This document shows, piece by piece, positions 33,295-42,040 of a DNA stretch of 64,000 nucleotides (its first letter is position 1; every line of letters begins with the position of its first letter). The translations under genes were made by a program, and so were the position numbers. Under the pieces are notes generated by a model. The model saw only the letters and a program-made list of their open reading frames with translations. It did not search any database and had not been told where the DNA came from. This DNA is from Acidimicrobiales bacterium (GTDB lineage: Bacteria > Actinomycetota > Acidimicrobiia > Acidimicrobiales > MedAcidi-G1), in NCBI GenBank assembly GCA_014237715.1, contig JAAZZG010000001.1:1-64000 (forward strand), written 5' to 3'.

Positions 33295-33370
33295 GCCCCG
33301 TTCGTCTAGAGGCCTAGGACGCCAGATTCTCAATCTGGTAGCACGGGTTCGAATCCCGTACGGGGTACCA
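33295..33370 (+). tRNA. tRNA-Glu (anticodon CUC)
   Basis: Acceptor arms GCCCCGT and ACGGGGT, anticodon stem CCAGA/TCTGG with loop TTCTCAA (anticodon CTC), and T-arm ACGGG-TTCGAAT-CCCGT. The discriminator is A at 33367 and a CCA is encoded at 33368-33370. It lies 85 bp behind tRNA-Gln. Confidence 0.95.
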
Positions 33371-33373
33371 AGA

Positions 33374-33400
33374 GGCCGGTCCGATTGTGGGCCGGCCCTT
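33374..33400 (+). terminator. Rho-independent terminator behind tRNA-Glu
   Basis: GGCCGG (33374-33379) pairs with CCGGCC (33392-33397), and an inner CC/GG pair extends the stem around a GATTGT loop. A short T-rich run (CTTTGGTTT) follows. It probably ends the gltX-tRNA transcript. Confidence 0.7.
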
Positions 33401-33421
33401 TGGTTTCAAGGCGAAGGCCGT

Positions 33422-33787
33422 TTAGTAGATGGCCAGGAGTTCGGCTACGACGATGAGCGCCGAAAATACGATGCCCATTACCCGCATGGGACCGATGGGC
33501 AACTTCTGTAGGGCGGCTCCGAAGTTGGAGGAGGCCACGCCGTCGGGCATGTCCTTCCTGAGCGCGGCAAAGTCGGCGAACACCCCGTCGAAGTTCAACG
33601 TCGTCCACATCGACCCGATCACCGCGATGGCTGCCACCGCCAGTTGAACGCTCGAGTCACCCAGCGCATCCCCGCCGAAGGCGATGATGACCAGCACCAC
33701 GCCGTGCATCAGCACGAACGGGAGGATCAGGGAACTGCCCGCCTGTGACCTCATTGAGGTGATCCCCACCCACGTCGACTCCTGCAT
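33422..33787 (-). CDS. Small integral membrane protein of unknown function
   Basis: The 121-residue protein has three predicted membrane segments: around residues 17-37 (LILPFVLMHGVVLVIIAFGG), 47-62 (LAVAAIAVIGSMW) and 100-119 (VMGIVFSALIVVAELLAIY). Between the second and third lies a soluble loop. No known motif was recognised. ATG 33787 is chosen because it is preceded by GGGGG and because the upstream extension is rich in Arg and Cys and looks non-coding. It converges on the tRNA terminator. Confidence 0.6.
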   Translation of the reverse strand: MQESTWVGITSMRSQAGSSLILPFVLMHGVVLVIIAFGGDALGDSSVQLAVAAIAVIGSMWTTLNFDGVFADFAALRKDMPDGVASSNFGAALQKLPIGPMRVMGIVFSALIVVAELLAIY

Positions 33788-33960
33788 GTCACTACCCCCG
33801 TGCTCGCTTCCGCCGAGCCTGTCGGCCCGCCTCTGACGACAGTACCGCCCAGGTAGCCCTCTACGCCGGAAGTTGCACGGCGGGCGGGACATCCGCCCTC
33901 TATTCGGTGGTTACTGATGCCATCCGAGTGTTGCCAAAGCTTGTCAAGGTTGATTTACTG

Positions 33961-34052
33961 GTCTCCACATCAAGAGTGGTACGCCTTCGGGTGTGCCCAG
34001 CAACCTGGGATGGACACCCAAGGTGCTGTCCGCTTCGTGCGGAGATGCGGTC
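33961..34052 (+). ncRNA. SAM riboswitch (SAM-I/IV-variant type)
   Basis: The core has all hallmarks of the SAM-I/SAM-IV clan. P1 is CCACATC (33965-33971) with GATGCGG (34044-34050). Then follow ATCAAGAG, a short P2 hairpin with a CTTCGG-type tetraloop, the conserved GCAACC, P3 (ACCTGGG/CCCAAGGT), the conserved AAGGTGCT, and a P4 hairpin TCCGC/GCGGA. The long P2 with kink-turn of SAM-I is missing, which fits the SAM-I/IV variant class. It sits 125 bp upstream of a metY gene, a classic SAM riboswitch target. Confidence 0.85.
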
Positions 34053-34135
34053 CCGACTAGATATTCGGGGCAACAAAGTGTCTGAGCTGTCGATGCCGCG
34101 AGGCTTCGAACGTTCGTCGCCGGCGACCAGGGTGT

Positions 34136-34169
34136 CCTCCCGTAACTAGAGCCCTGCGGGGCCGGGAGG
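34136..34169 (+). promoter_or_regulatory. Shine-Dalgarno-sequestering hairpin of the riboswitch
   Basis: CCTCCCG (34136-34142) is exactly complementary to CGGGAGG (34163-34169), which contains the metY ribosome binding site GGAGG 7 bases before the ATG. A nested GCCC/GGGC pairing lies in the loop. This points to translational control; a second hairpin, CCCGA/TCGGG at 34052-34069, follows the aptamer and may be the alternative partner. Confidence 0.7.
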
Positions 34170-34176
34170 AAATCCG

Positions 34177-35493
34177 ATGAGCGCCGAATGGGGCTTTGAA
34201 ACGAAACAGATCCATGCCGGGCAGGACCCTGATCCGACAACCGGTAGTCGGGCCGTGCCCATCTATCAGACAACCTCATACGTCTTCCGTGACAGCCAAC
34301 ACGCCGCGGATCTCTTCGCGCTAGCCGAGGTTGGCAACATTTACACCCGGATCATGAATCCGACACAGATGGTGCTTGAGGCTCGCCTCCAGTCACTAGA
34401 GGGCGGTACGGATACAGCGATTGGGATCCCAGGAGCCTTGGCGCTTGCTTCGGGTCAGGCGGCGGAGACAATCGCGATCTTGAACCTTGCTGAGTCAGGC
34501 GACCACATTGTCTCCTCGGCTTCGCTCTACGGGGGGACCTACAACCTGTTCCACTACACCCTTCCCAAGTTGGGGATTGAGACGACCTTCATCGACGATC
34601 CTGACGACCTTGATGCGTGGAGGGCGGCAATCCGGCCGAATACCAAAGCCTTTTACGGCGAGACGATTGGGAATCCGAGAAACGACTGCCTCGATGTCAG
34701 AGGGATTTCCGAGTTGGGTCACGAGGCGGGCATTCCCCTCGTGGTCGATAACACCGTTCCCACCCCGTTCCTGTTCAACCCACTAGCCCTAGGGGCGGAC
34801 ATTGTCGTGCACTCTTTGACCAAGTTCATTGGAGGTCACGGCAACTCGGTCGGTGGCGTAATTGTGGACGGTGGGACCTTCGACTATGGAGCCAGCGGCC
34901 GGTTTCCCAACTTCACCGAACCTGATCCGAGTTACCACGGGCTTGCCTACTGGCCGGCTCTCGGGAACGGGGCGTACATCATCAAGGCCCGCGTACAACT
35001 GCTCCGTGACATTGGTGCGGCGGTTTCTCCGCAGAACGCCTTCTACTTCCTCCAAGGACTCGAAACACTGAGTTACCGGATGGAACGGCACTTTGCGAAC
35101 GCCCAGGCGGTTGCCGAGTACCTCGACTCCCACGACCAAGTCGAACGAGTCCAATATGCCGGACTGTCGAGTAGTCCGTGGCATGACCGGCTAACCGAGT
35201 ACGGCAGCGGCCGAGGTTACGGCTCTGTCCCGGCATTCATCATCGAGGGAGGACATGAGGCCGGGGCTCGCTTCGTTGACGCCCTCCAGTTGCACAGCCA
35301 CGTCGCCAATATCGGCGATGTGCGCAGCTTGGCTATCCACCCGACGTCGACTACCCACTCACAGCTCACTAAAGAGGAGCAGTCAGCGACTGGAGTTGAG
35401 CCGGGATTGGTTCGACTCTCAGTTGGGTTGGAGACTCTGGATGACATCATTGCCGACCTGGAGGTGGGGTTTGCCGCGGCGCAAACCCGCTAA
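34177..35493 (+). CDS. metY: O-acetylhomoserine sulfhydrylase
   Basis: The 438-residue protein is a Cys/Met-metabolism PLP enzyme of the O-acetylhomoserine (thiol)-lyase branch, making homocysteine from O-acetylhomoserine and sulfide. It shows [31 protein letters not shown] at the N-terminus, [21 protein letters not shown], the PLP lysine in [16 protein letters not shown] (residue 216) and [13 protein letters not shown] near the C-terminus. GGAGG 7 bases upstream of ATG. The SAM riboswitch upstream supports the methionine role. Its codon use looks less GC-biased than that of neighbours outside 33.4-38.4 kb. A paralogue lies at 47819-49114. Confidence 0.93.
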   Translation: MSAEWGFETKQIHAGQDPDPTTGSRAVPIYQTTSYVFRDSQHAADLFALAEVGNIYTRIMNPTQMVLEARLQSLEGGTDTAIGIPGALALASGQAAETIAILNLAESGDHIVSSASLYGGTYNLFHYTLPKLGIETTFIDDPDDLDAWRAAIRPNTKAFYGETIGNPRNDCLDVRGISELGHEAGIPLVVDNTVPTPFLFNPLALGADIVVHSLTKFIGGHGNSVGGVIVDGGTFDYGASGRFPNFTEPDPSYHGLAYWPALGNGAYIIKARVQLLRDIGAAVSPQNAFYFLQGLETLSYRMERHFANAQAVAEYLDSHDQVERVQYAGLSSSPWHDRLTEYGSGRGYGSVPAFIIEGGHEAGARFVDALQLHSHVANIGDVRSLAIHPTSTTHSQLTKEEQSATGVEPGLVRLSVGLETLDDIIADLEVGFAAAQTR

Positions 35494-35724
35494 TGGCACC
35501 AGATCCTGATTGGGGCCGGTCACTTTCTGATGTGCTTCACTAACAGGAAGCGATTTAGGCGACACAGTGCTATAGCTGTCAACACCTCAGCGGAGATCCT
35601 TATATGCCGCCATCGGCGGCTGCGTAAGCACGCGGAGCGTGTCGCAGATGACGGGTTTGCCAGATGGTGCTTGCTCAGACCGGCCTGATCGACCACGGAA
35701 CTCACCGCTATTTCGGTGCGATCC
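35494..35724. other. Intergenic region without a recognised gene
   Basis: This 231-bp gap between two convergent genes is locally AT-richer. A 6-bp perfect stem (GCCGCC/GGCGGC, 35606-35620) is the only structure seen and could end the metY transcript. A 61-codon minus-strand frame at 35520-35705 has no protein-like features. Confidence 0.4.
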
Positions 35725-36315
35725 TCAGGCCAGATGTCGGAGGTGGGCGGTCTCGTTGACGCTTCGCAACGTCCGGACCCCGGTAGAAGAGGCGGCGATT
35801 CTGGAGATCCCGCAATAGTCGCTGATCAGAGCGAACGGGTCGTCGTGGCCGAGCAGCGTCTGGATGTAGACGCTGGCCACCATGCTGTGGCAGAACACGG
35901 CCACCGTGCGACCCCTTTGGGCGGCCACGATGTCGTCGAACGTCTTCTGGACCCGGTCGCGGAAGGGCTCGTAGCCGTCGGAGAACATGCGTAGCGGGTC
36001 CTCCATGAATTCGCGAACCACCTCGTGATCGGCGTCCATGTCCTCGGCCGGCGTGTAATTGGAGCGACGGTGATCGGATTCCTTGAGGCCGTCGAGTCGT
36101 TCAGGAATGAGGCCGAGTCGGTCGGCGAGGGGCTGGCCGGTCTGGATGGCCCGACGCATGGTGCTGGTCACAATGACATCGACCGTCTCGTCGGCCAGGA
36201 ACTCGGCGGTCGCTTCAGCCTGTTGCAGACCGAGCGGCGACAATGGGGGATCGGCGGGGCCGTCGGACCGGACCTCGGCCTCGGGGAGCGCGTGCCTGAT
36301 GACGAGGAGTTCCAC
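35725..36315 (-). CDS. Histidine phosphatase superfamily protein (phosphoglycerate mutase-like)
   Basis: The 196-residue protein begins ELLVIRHALPEAE, where Arg7-His8 stand for the catalytic RHG motif with Ala instead of Gly. It continues with PLSPLGLQQAEATAEFL, VIVTSTMRRAIQTGQPLA and the second catalytic His in VAVFCHSMVASVY. These enzymes remove phosphate via a phosphohistidine; the substrate (sugar phosphate, nucleotide or protein) is unknown. GTG start. Confidence 0.85.
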   Translation of the reverse strand: MELLVIRHALPEAEVRSDGPADPPLSPLGLQQAEATAEFLADETVDVIVTSTMRRAIQTGQPLADRLGLIPERLDGLKESDHRRSNYTPAEDMDADHEVVREFMEDPLRMFSDGYEPFRDRVQKTFDDIVAAQRGRTVAVFCHSMVASVYIQTLLGHDDPFALISDYCGISRIAASSTGVRTLRSVNETAHLRHLA

Positions 36316-36426
36316 GATCCCGGAACCTACGGGCCGATGCCTTTCCGGCCGTTAGTGGGCTTGCGATGTCAGGAACTCCCCACGTCCAACCCTTGCTGTC
36401 CGTTGCCCTTGTTCGAGTTGTTGAGG

Positions 36427-37434
36427 TCAATTCGGACTACTGAGGCCGAGTTCAGCCACCGTCCGGAGCCAGAGTTCGTGTCCTGGGTCCAAGACATCAA
36501 AGTGGGTGCCGGTGTCAGAGAAGATCCCGGTTGCTCCGGGAATCAGCGCACTCTGACTGATGGGCACGGTCTGGTCATAGCGCCCATGAACGACGATGAT
36601 CCGAGGGCCGTCGAAGACTGGTTGGGCGACCCGGTAGCGCTCGGAAACCTCATCGGGCTCGCCGCCTAGCAATGCTTGCACTGCACCCGATCCAAGGTTC
36701 ACTTCGGCGGCTAAACGCAGGTCAACAACTGCGGCCTGAGCAACGACGGTGTGTGGTGTGACGGTCGGACTCGCGCCTGGGTCGCCAGGAGATAGCCGGT
36801 CCCGACTCCCCGCCCAGAGCGCAAGGTGACCACCAGCCGAGTGCCCGATCACGATCACATCGTCGAGTGCTAGCGGCTCGTCTAGGTGGGCGAGATGGTC
36901 AATGGCCCGGGCGACGTCTTCCAACGTCCCCGGATACCCCCCTCCAGAATCACCCACCGACCGGTAATCGATGTTCCAGGTCACGACTCCCCGCTCAGTC
37001 GCGTCCTCGGCCAGGAGCGTCATCAATGAACTGTCGAAACCCGACCGCCAGAATCCCCCGTGGATGAGGACTACGACCCGAAAGGGTCCGTCCCCCGGCG
37101 GAACCCTGAGATCGCCGGCCTGAAGACGATCAGGTCCGTAGGAAATGCGACGAAGCCGCTCGTGGCCGACGGCATTGAGATCGGACTCCTTCCTCGCTCG
37201 AGGAGCGGCGGATGTGGATGCTCCCGCATCCGGCATCGTTGTCGTGGCTCGCGTTGTTGTCGTGGCTGGCGCTGCGGTCGTGACCGACACCGTTGTCGAG
37301 ACGAGCGAGTCTGGGGCGTCGCTGCTGCACGCGGCTTCTGTGGCACACATCGCAAGAATCCCCAGGCAGGCGACCACCCTTGTGGGCCGGTAGTAGCGGG
37401 GATGAACACGTCTCGTCGTCAGGCGATACGTCAC
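36427..37434 (-). CDS. Lipoprotein alpha/beta hydrolase (esterase)
   Basis: The 335-residue protein has an N-terminal lipoprotein-like signal (VVACLGILAMCATEAACSS, Cys about residue 36) and a Thr/Ala-rich linker up to residue 80. The hydrolase domain follows: VVVLIHGGFWRSG, WNIDYRSVGDSGGGYPG, nucleophile elbow GHSAGGH (Ser about 197), Asp in HGRYDQTVP and His in DPGHELW. It is predicted to act outside the membrane on an ester or formamide. GTG start with AAGGA upstream. Confidence 0.8.
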   Translation of the reverse strand: MTYRLTTRRVHPRYYRPTRVVACLGILAMCATEAACSSDAPDSLVSTTVSVTTAAPATTTTRATTTMPDAGASTSAAPRARKESDLNAVGHERLRRISYGPDRLQAGDLRVPPGDGPFRVVVLIHGGFWRSGFDSSLMTLLAEDATERGVVTWNIDYRSVGDSGGGYPGTLEDVARAIDHLAHLDEPLALDDVIVIGHSAGGHLALWAGSRDRLSPGDPGASPTVTPHTVVAQAAVVDLRLAAEVNLGSGAVQALLGGEPDEVSERYRVAQPVFDGPRIIVVHGRYDQTVPISQSALIPGATGIFSDTGTHFDVLDPGHELWLRTVAELGLSSPN

Positions 37435-37543
37435 AAGAGTTGTTCCTTACGAGACAAGGGCGCCTCTAGGTGGATCAGTGTGGGGTCCGGTAGGTGCAGA
37501 TACGTACGGCGAACTGTGCGCGAAGGACCGTATATTTCACCGG

Positions 37544-38368
37544 ATGGCGACCGTCCTTATCACCGGCAGCAACAGTGGCTTCGGCAGCTTGGCCGTCCTC
37601 ACCCTTGCCAGGCAGGGCCATCAGGTGGTCGCCACCATGCGGACCGTCTCCAAGGGTGACGACCTTCGACGGCTTGCTGAAAGCGAAGGTCTTGATATTG
37701 AGATCCGTCAGCTCGACGTCACCGATCCAGACTCAGTCGAAGCAGCTATCGCCGACCCGGCAGGCATTGATGTGCTGGTCAACAACGCCGGTTTCGAGGT
37801 TCAGGGAGCGATAGAACAGATTGACGATGTTCTCATGCAACGTCAACTGGAGACCAATGTCATGGGTCCACTACGCACAATGAGAGCGGTTCTCCCAGCA
37901 TGGAGCGAGCGTGGAAGCGGAGTAATCGTAAACGTCAGCAGCATTGCCGGACGGGTGGCCCCGCCCTACAGCGGCGCTTACGCGGCATCGAAACACGCTC
38001 TCGAAGCCCTGACTGAATCGCTCCACTTTGAGGTATCCCATCTTGGGATCCGGGTTCATCTCATCGAACCCGGGCGTTTCCCGACCAACTTTTCCGACAA
38101 CATTGTCTTCCCCCCGACCTGGGAGGGTTCGCCTCACGAGGACCGGGCCCTCATATTTCGGGATTCGTTGACGAGCCTCGACGGAGACGGGACCCCAGCC
38201 GATCCCCAATTCGTTGCCGATTCCATTGTTCGTGCTGCCACTGACCCCTCGACACCGTTTCGAACGCTGGTTGGCGGGGACGCCGAACTCATCGACGCAA
38301 CTAAGACCTCCATGAGCTTCGAGGATTTCGAAACCACGATGCGTACCGCCCTCGACTGGCACGACTGA
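37544..38368 (+). CDS. Short-chain dehydrogenase/reductase
   Basis: The 274-residue SDR has the cofactor motif TGSNSGFG (residues 7-14), NNAG (about 83), the catalytic Ser in VNVSSIAGR, and YAASK with the Tyr-Lys pair. The adenine-side residues (ATMRTVSK) favour NADP(H). The substrate is unknown. ATG 37544 is chosen since the fold begins there; the longer start at 37478 adds unrelated residues. It belongs to the lower-GC stretch between the tRNA genes. Confidence 0.9.
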   Translation: MATVLITGSNSGFGSLAVLTLARQGHQVVATMRTVSKGDDLRRLAESEGLDIEIRQLDVTDPDSVEAAIADPAGIDVLVNNAGFEVQGAIEQIDDVLMQRQLETNVMGPLRTMRAVLPAWSERGSGVIVNVSSIAGRVAPPYSGAYAASKHALEALTESLHFEVSHLGIRVHLIEPGRFPTNFSDNIVFPPTWEGSPHEDRALIFRDSLTSLDGDGTPADPQFVADSIVRAATDPSTPFRTLVGGDAELIDATKTSMSFEDFETTMRTALDWHD

Positions 38369-38401
38369 CATCGATTAGTTGAGCAGGGGCTCAAACCGGT
38401 G

Positions 38402-38710
38402 TTAGTCCCTCTCGAAGAGGTCGCCCATCTTGTCGAGTTGGTCGGTCAAACGCTCCAGCTGACCCTCCAGCCGACGGTTGATTCTTAGGGCGACGGAGGC
38501 CAGCACGACCACGAGTACCGTCACCGCACCCGCCGTGATGAACAGGCTGAGCAGCGAGCCGCCATCGGTATTCGGGAGGATCCGGGCCACCAGGCCGTTG
38601 ATGGCGTCCTTCCAGGACAGGGCAACTACCAGACCGAACGCCGTCATCACCGACGACATCACGATCCCGCGGATATTCAGTTTCTCGACGTTCTCTCTGA
38701 AGTCGCTCAT
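38402..38710 (-). CDS. Small membrane protein, DUF5654-like
   Basis: The 102-residue protein begins MSDFRENVEKLNIRGIVMSSVMTAFGLVVALSWKDAI, which looks like the DUF5654 pattern (a membrane helix with Trp-Lys-Asp at its end). A second membrane segment lies at about 54-75, and the C-terminus (RRLEGQLERLTDQLDKMGDLFERD) is a probable coiled coil. Function unknown. The ATG follows GGAGAG. Confidence 0.65.
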   Translation of the reverse strand: MSDFRENVEKLNIRGIVMSSVMTAFGLVVALSWKDAINGLVARILPNTDGGSLLSLFITAGAVTVLVVVLASVALRINRRLEGQLERLTDQLDKMGDLFERD

Positions 38711-38798
38711 GTGCGCAGCTTCTCTCCGTCTGACCTTCGGCCCGCTGGTCGGTCATCGTAGGCGAGACCCACGAAACCGCAGGTCAAACAAGCACTAC

Positions 38799-38875
38799 TG
38801 GTCGGGATGGGGAGATTTGAACTCCCGACCCCCTGCTCCCAAAGCAGGTGCGCTACCTGGCTGCGCCACATCCCG
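38799..38875 (-). tRNA. tRNA-Pro (anticodon UGG)
   Basis: On the minus strand the acceptor arms CGGGATG and CATCCCG pair, the D-stem is GCGC/GCGC, the anticodon stem CCTGC/GCAGG closes loop TTTGGGA (anticodon TGG), and the T-arm is GGGAG-TTCAAAT-CTCCC. Discriminator A; CCA is encoded at 38799-38801. Confidence 0.95.
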
Positions 38876-39008
38876 GATCGGCAGCCAGTGTACGAGTAGG
38901 CCACGGTTGCCCTCGGGGTAAACCAGGGCTGTCCGAAGGTGACGACAACGGACTGGTGCGCGATCCTCTTGTACGGACGACGCCACGATCCTGGAGGTCC
39001 CGAGCAGC

Positions 39009-40589
39009 ATGAGTGAACCGATCTACGACGCCCGGACGTTCTGGGAGCTGGTCGAGCGGCGGGTGGCCGACAGCCCGGATCGGGCATTCCTGATCGACCC
39101 CGGCGGGGACGAGGTGCCGGACCGAACGGTGACCTTCGCCGAGGCCAGGGCGTGGGCTGAACGTACGGCCGCCGGGTTCGCCGACATGGGTGTCGGTGAA
39201 GGCACCCATGTGACATGGGTGCTGCCCACCCGTATCGAGACCATTGTGGTGTCCCTTGCCCTGTCGCGCCTCGGTGCCGTCCAGAACCCGATCATCCACA
39301 TCTATCGGGACCGCGAGGTCGGCTTCTGTATCCGTCAGACAGCCGCCGAGGTGGTACTCACACCGGGGGAGTGGAACGGCTTCGACTACCGGGCCATGGC
39401 CGAGCGGGTCACCGCGGACTTCGACTCGCCGCCGATCGTGCTTGACACCTACGACACCCTGCCCGTGGGAGACCCGGCTGGACTCCCACCGGTCCCCGCG
39501 ACACCGGCCGACGGAGAGCCACCCATCCGGTGGACCTACTACACGTCAGGTACCACATCGGATCCCAAGGGCGTGCTGCACACCGATGCCAGCCTCATGG
39601 CCGGAGGCGTGGGTCTAGCCCGGGCATTGGACATGCAGTCCACCGACGTCGGGTCGATTGCCTTCCCGTACGCCCACATCGGTGGCCCCGACTACCTGGT
39701 CTGTCTCTTGGCCAGCGGCTTTCCAGCCGTGCTTGTAGAGAAGTTCGACCTTGGTGCGGTGGTAGATGCCTACCGCCGCCACGGAGTGACAATGGCTGGT
39801 GGCAGCACCGTCTTCTACACGATGTTCCTCGGGGTCCAGCGCCAGCAGCCCGACGATCCGATCATCCCTACGCTTCGCCTCCTCTCGGGAGGCGGGGCTC
39901 CCAAACCCCCCGAGATCTTCTTCGAAGTGCAGGCCGAGATGGGCATCCCGGTGGCCCACGGCTACGGCATGACCGAGAGCCCGATGATCTGCCAGGGGTC
40001 GCCCACTGATTCCGACGACCAGCTCGCCCACACCGAAGGTCATCCAGTGCATGCCGCGCAAGTGGCCATCTGCCGACCCGATGGAAGCGAGTGCGATCGT
40101 GGAGAGGAGGGTGAGGTCCGGATCTCGGGCCCGCAGCTCTTCAAGGGCTACCGGGACCACTCCCTGAACGCCGATGCCTTCGACGATCTGGGCCGGTTCC
40201 GCAGCGGCGACCTAGCCGTCATGCGTGATGACGGCCACGTGACCCTTACCGGTCGACTGAAGGACGTCATCATCCGCAAGGGCGAGAACATCGCCCCCAA
40301 GGAGGTCGAGGACGTCCTCTACGCCCACCCGGCTGTCGGTGCCGTGGCCGTCATCGGCCTTCCCGACACTGAGCGTGGTGAACGGGTCTGTGCGGTGGTC
40401 GAGACGGCGGAGGATTCTGAACCACTGACCCTCGACCAGCTGGTCGAGGCGTGCGCCGACGCCGGTCTCATGCGCCAGAAGGTGCCTGAGCAACTGGTGG
40501 TGTACGACGGCCCGCTACCCCGCAACGCCACCATGAAGATCCTGAAGTACGAACTGAAGGAAGCCATGGCCGAAATTCCCTGGCCGTAG
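39009..40589 (+). CDS. AMP-dependent acyl-CoA synthetase
   Basis: A 526-residue adenylate-forming ligase. Motifs are WTYYTSGTTSDPKGVLHT (about residues 174-191), VAHGYGMTESPMICQG (A5), LGRFRSGDLAVMRDDGHVTLTGRLKDVIIRKGENIAPKEVEDVL (A7-A8) and the C-terminal lysine in PRNATMKILKYEL. It is a cyclohexanecarboxylate/medium-chain acyl ligase type by look; the acid is not known. A GGAGG stands 12 bases before the ATG. The crotonase gene downstream is convergent. Confidence 0.92.
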   Translation: MSEPIYDARTFWELVERRVADSPDRAFLIDPGGDEVPDRTVTFAEARAWAERTAAGFADMGVGEGTHVTWVLPTRIETIVVSLALSRLGAVQNPIIHIYRDREVGFCIRQTAAEVVLTPGEWNGFDYRAMAERVTADFDSPPIVLDTYDTLPVGDPAGLPPVPATPADGEPPIRWTYYTSGTTSDPKGVLHTDASLMAGGVGLARALDMQSTDVGSIAFPYAHIGGPDYLVCLLASGFPAVLVEKFDLGAVVDAYRRHGVTMAGGSTVFYTMFLGVQRQQPDDPIIPTLRLLSGGGAPKPPEIFFEVQAEMGIPVAHGYGMTESPMICQGSPTDSDDQLAHTEGHPVHAAQVAICRPDGSECDRGEEGEVRISGPQLFKGYRDHSLNADAFDDLGRFRSGDLAVMRDDGHVTLTGRLKDVIIRKGENIAPKEVEDVLYAHPAVGAVAVIGLPDTERGERVCAVVETAEDSEPLTLDQLVEACADAGLMRQKVPEQLVVYDGPLPRNATMKILKYELKEAMAEIPWP

Positions 40590-40598
40590 GGGAATCCC

Positions 40599-40612
40599 GT
40601 CCCGGGAGGGAC
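40599..40612. terminator. Hairpin between convergent genes
   Basis: GTCCC (40599-40603) and GGGAC (40608-40612) form a 5-bp GC-rich stem with a GGGA loop, just behind the ligase stop and followed by TCTTGTCC. It is a weak terminator candidate. Confidence 0.4.
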
Positions 40613-40642
40613 TCTTGTCCCCAGGAGGGTGGGCCGTAGGAA

Positions 40643-41434
40643 TCACCGGCCGGTGAACCGGCCCTGACGACGATCCCGGAAGGCCGCCACACCCTCGGCG
40701 GCATCCTCGGAGGCTGCCAATCTGGACTGGGTGGCCCCCAGCGCCTCGATGCACGCCTCTTCGCCCTCGCGGACGTAGCGGGCGGACGAGGCCTTGGTGG
40801 CCTGGATGGCCAACGGGGCGTTCGTGCAGATCACCTCGGCGATCTCGATGGCCCGGTTCAACTGGGTGCCGGTCGCTACGACCTCCTGGACGAGACCGAT
40901 CCGGTAGGCCTCGGCCGCGTCGAACTCGTCAGAGGTGAGCAGGTGGTACATGGCGTTACCCCATCCGCCCCGGTCGACGAAGCGCATGGTGGCGCCGCCC
41001 GCAGCATGGATGCCCCGCATCGGTTCGAGTTGGGAGAATCGGCAGTCGTCGGCGGCTACGACGATGTCGCCGGCCAGCATGAGTTCGATGCCCAGGGTGA
41101 ACGTCACGCCCTGCACCGCGGTGACGATCGGCTTGCAGCACCGACGCCCGAGCGACATCGGGTCGATGCGGCCACTGGTCGATCGTCGACCTTCCTTCAT
41201 GCCACCGTGGAACTTCGGAAGGTCCAGCCCTGCAGTGAAGTGGGCGCCGTGGCCGAACAGCACCCCGCACCAGAGGTCGTCGTCGGTGTCGAGACGCTCG
41301 AAGGCGTCGACCAACTGGCGGGCCATCTGTGGCGTATAGCCGTTCATCTTGGCTGGTCGGTCCAGCCCGATGAGCAGGATTCGACCACGTACCTCGGTGG
41401 TGACTCCGCCTTCGGCGGGATCGAGTTCGGTCAT
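40643..41434 (-). CDS. Enoyl-CoA hydratase/isomerase family protein (crotonase)
   Basis: The 263-residue protein has normal crotonase order: GRILLIGLDRPAKMNGYTPQMARQL, FGHGAHFTAGLDLPKF (oxyanion loop), VTAVQGVTFTLGIELMLAGDIVVAADDCRFSQLE and AEAYRIGLVQEVV, then the C-terminal helices. The Glu residues expected for a hydratase are not obvious (GIHAAGGATMRFV at the second position), so it may be an isomerase or act on an unusual acyl-CoA. Confidence 0.88.
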   Translation of the reverse strand: MTELDPAEGGVTTEVRGRILLIGLDRPAKMNGYTPQMARQLVDAFERLDTDDDLWCGVLFGHGAHFTAGLDLPKFHGGMKEGRRSTSGRIDPMSLGRRCCKPIVTAVQGVTFTLGIELMLAGDIVVAADDCRFSQLEPMRGIHAAGGATMRFVDRGGWGNAMYHLLTSDEFDAAEAYRIGLVQEVVATGTQLNRAIEIAEVICTNAPLAIQATKASSARYVREGEEACIEALGATQSRLAASEDAAEGVAAFRDRRQGRFTGR

Positions 41435-41497
41435 GGTGGGGCCTCCGTGTCGTGCGTCTGACCCGGAGTCTGGACGACCGGGAGGGTCCCCGACGGA

Positions 41498-42040
41498 TCA
41501 GGCGGCGGCCCGTACCGCCTCACGCTCTAGCAGACGTTCCTTGATGGGCAGGCCGAACGCGTAGCCACCGAGGCTGCCGTCGGTCCGAAGCACTCGGTGG
41601 CACGGAATCAGAACTGGGATGGGGTTAGCGCCCAACGCGGTCCCCACGGCTCGTACCGCCTTGGGGCGATGGATCGCCCGGGCCAGATCCGCATAGGTGT
41701 GAGTGGTTCCCGCCGGGATTGCCAGGCAGGCCTCCCAAACTGACATCTGGAAGGGCGTGGCGCCACGAAGATCGAAGGTCAGGTCGCTGCGATCGCCGGT
41801 ACTGAGGGAGTGTTCGATGGTGTCGAACAGGTCGTCCGGCATGGTCTCGGCACGTGCAGCTCCACGGCCGGTGCGATCATGGTGCTCCTCACGGAACCGG
41901 GCGAAGGTGGTGGTGTTCGCAAAACTCGCTCCCGAGATGCCGTAGTCGTTCCAGGCGACCCAGAGGCCTCCGACCGGTCCGGCAATCTTCGCGATCTTGT
42001 CGACGGGTTTCTCGTCGACTTCCTCCTCGGTGCCGGTCAT
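41498..42040 (-). CDS. ogt: Methylated-DNA--protein-cysteine methyltransferase
   Basis: With ATG 42040 the protein has 180 residues. It carries the suicidal methyl acceptor Cys147 in IPCHRV, preceded by TPFQMSVWEACLAIPAGTTHTYADLARAI (the HTH that holds DNA) and GTALGANP with the Asn hinge. It repairs O6-alkylguanine and O4-alkylthymine. The start at 42040 removes an upstream extension of non-coding look. Confidence 0.93.
   Translation of the reverse strand: MTGTEEEVDEKPVDKIAKIAGPVGGLWVAWNDYGISGASFANTTTFARFREEHHDRTGRGAARAETMPDDLFDTIEHSLSTGDRSDLTFDLRGATPFQMSVWEACLAIPAGTTHTYADLARAIHRPKAVRAVGTALGANPIPVLIPCHRVLRTDGSLGGYAFGLPIKERLLEREAVRAAA

Noticed and set aside
35520-35705. Small minus-strand gene of 61 codons
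   Set aside because: No conserved motif, no ribosome binding site and unusual composition; treated as intergenic.
33371-38798. Integrated element with attachment sites at the tRNA genes
   Set aside because: No integrase, transposase or duplicated tRNA 3' end was found; only composition and placement hint at transfer.
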